This document shows positions 5,841 to 6,685 of a stretch of DNA of 6,685 nucleotides, one piece after another. Numbering within the stretch: position 1 is the first letter of the stretch; every line of letters begins with the position of its first letter. The notes beneath the pieces were generated by a model. That model saw nothing but the letters and a program-made list of their open reading frames with translations. It searched no databases and was not told the origin of the DNA. The translations under genes were made by a program, and so were the position numbers. Origin of the DNA: an uncultured Paraburkholderia sp. (GTDB lineage: Bacteria > Pseudomonadota > Gammaproteobacteria > Burkholderiales > Burkholderiaceae); the NCBI GenBank assembly GCA_937917025.1, contig CALFSF010000513.1:1-6685 (forward strand). Direction: 5' to 3'.

Positions 5841-5866
5841 TTGACATGGCTGGGCGCGGTTAGAAT
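5841..5866 (+). promoter_or_regulatory. Putative accA promoter
   Basis: TTGACA (5841-5846) matches the sigma-70 -35 consensus exactly, and TAGAAT (5861-5866) matches the -10 at five of six positions. The spacer is only 14 bases, shorter than the usual 16-18. If TAGAAT is the true -10, the functional -35 may be shifted upstream (TTTTGA, 5839-5844, spacer 16). The leader to the accA ATG would be about 27 bases. The region between alkA and accA (5789-5899) holds nothing else I can support apart from the palindrome. Confidence 0.5.
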
Positions 5867-5899
5867 ACGCGCTGCCGGTAAGTCCAAGGATTACAACCA

Positions 5900-6685
5900 A
5901 TGAAGACCACGTTTCTGGATTTCGAACAGCCGATCGCTGAACTCGAAGCGAAGATCGAAGAATTGCGCTTCGTGCAGGACGATTCGGCCGTCGATATTTC
6001 GGAAGAGATCGAGCGGCTGTCGAAGAAGAGCCAGCAACTCACCAAAGACCTCTACGCGAACCTGAGCCCGTGGCAGGTTTCGCAGATCGCGCGTCATCCG
6101 CAGCGTCCGTATACGTTCGACTACGTGAGCGAACTCTTCACCGATTTTCACGAGCTTCACGGCGACCGCAACTATGCGGACGACCTGTCGATCGTCGGCG
6201 GCCTCGCGCGTTTCAACGGCCAGCCGTGCATGGTGATCGGCCACCAGAAGGGCCGCGACACGAAGGAGCGCGCGCTGCGCAACTTCGGCATGCCGCGTCC
6301 GGAAGGGTATCGGAAGGCCGAGCGCTTCATGCGCCTCGCCGAGAAATTCGGTCTGCCCATTTTCACGTTCATCGATACGCCGGGCGCCTATCCGGGCATC
6401 GGCGCGGAAGAGCGCGGCCAGTCGGAGGCGATCGGCCGCAACCTGTACGTGATGGCCGAGCTGAAGACGCCGATCATCGCGACGATCATCGGTGAAGGCG
6501 GTTCGGGTGGCGCGCTCGCGATCGCCGTCGGCGACAGCGTGCTGATGCTGCAGTTCTCGACCTATTCGGTGATTTCGCCCGAAGGCTGCGCGTCGATCCT
6601 GTGGAAGAGCGCCGCAAAGGCACCGGAAGCCGCCGAGGCGCTGGGCCTGACCGCGCACCGCCTGAAGGCGCGGGGCCTCATCGAC
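5900..6685 (+). CDS. accA: Acetyl-CoA carboxylase carboxyltransferase subunit alpha (partial, 3' end cut)
   Basis: AccA with AccD forms the carboxyltransferase that moves the carboxyl group from carboxybiotin on AccB to acetyl-CoA, making malonyl-CoA for fatty acid synthesis. 262 codons are visible, starting MKTTFLDFEQPIAELEAKIE, of about 320 expected in the family; the frame is still open at the window edge. The N-terminal helical region (about 1-55) is followed by the crotonase-like carboxyltransferase domain. This has HELHGDRNYADD from residue 84, the IGHQKGRDTKER segment at 113-124, DTPGAYPG at 159-166, and the Gly-rich oxyanion-hole motif GEGGSGGALA at 198-207. The ATG at 5900 has AAGGA 9 bases upstream. 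It has its own promoter-like sequence, separate from cysS-alkA. Nothing in the visible part is unusual. Confidence 0.97.
   Translation, partial: MKTTFLDFEQPIAELEAKIEELRFVQDDSAVDISEEIERLSKKSQQLTKDLYANLSPWQVSQIARHPQRPYTFDYVSELFTDFHELHGDRNYADDLSIVGGLARFNGQPCMVIGHQKGRDTKERALRNFGMPRPEGYRKAERFMRLAEKFGLPIFTFIDTPGAYPGIGAEERGQSEAIGRNLYVMAELKTPIIATIIGEGGSGGALAIAVGDSVLMLQFSTYSVISPEGCASILWKSAAKAPEAAEALGLTAHRLKARGLID

Noticed and set aside
5891..6658. A 255-residue minus-strand frame opposite accA
   Set aside because: It is a shadow of accA with Arg- and Leu-rich random composition and no motif; accA is unmistakable on the + strand.

Overview
The window looks like a chromosomal core region of a GC-rich betaproteobacterium in the family Burkholderiaceae (Burkholderia, Paraburkholderia or Caballeronia type). 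The basis is high GC with strong G/C bias at third codon positions, the sequence character of CysS, AccA, PpiA/PpiB and LpxH, and the gene order. Genus is inference from memory of the families; no search was run. I see no mobile element, CRISPR array, tRNA or rRNA.

Layout: (1) 1-141, the C-terminal end of an unidentified + strand gene, convergent with the next block. (2) 195-3035, a minus-strand block read right to left: an exported TPR-repeat protein (2325-3035), the exported cyclophilin PpiA (1694-2281), the cytosolic cyclophilin PpiB (1085-1579), a strong stem-loop (1038-1062), and the lipid A enzyme LpxH (195-1004). (3) 3036-3302, a 267-base divergent intergenic region with an extended -10 promoter facing cysS, a structured leader and a small cysteine-rich ORF. 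(4) 3303-5788, cysS then an AlkA-type DNA glycosylase with a long basic low-complexity N-terminal tail, probably co-transcribed. (5) 5789-5899, an AT-richer intergenic region with an interrupted palindrome and a promoter-like sequence. (6) 5900 to the window end, accA, cut by the window edge.

Functionally these are mostly housekeeping genes. PpiA and the TPR protein are predicted to be outside the cytoplasm and PpiB inside. LpxH serves outer-membrane lipid A synthesis, CysS translation, AlkA alkylation repair, and AccA the first step of fatty acid synthesis.

The most interesting point is the cysS leader. A 32-codon ORF with five Cys codons, three of them in a Cys-Cys-Pro-Cys cluster, lies directly upstream of the cysteinyl-tRNA synthetase gene. 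Its stop codon overlaps a TTG that is in frame with cysS. Two mutually exclusive RNA stems can be drawn around it. This is the arrangement expected of a ribosome-mediated cysteine-sensing leader. It rests on sequence reading alone, and the small ORF lacks a good ribosome binding site.
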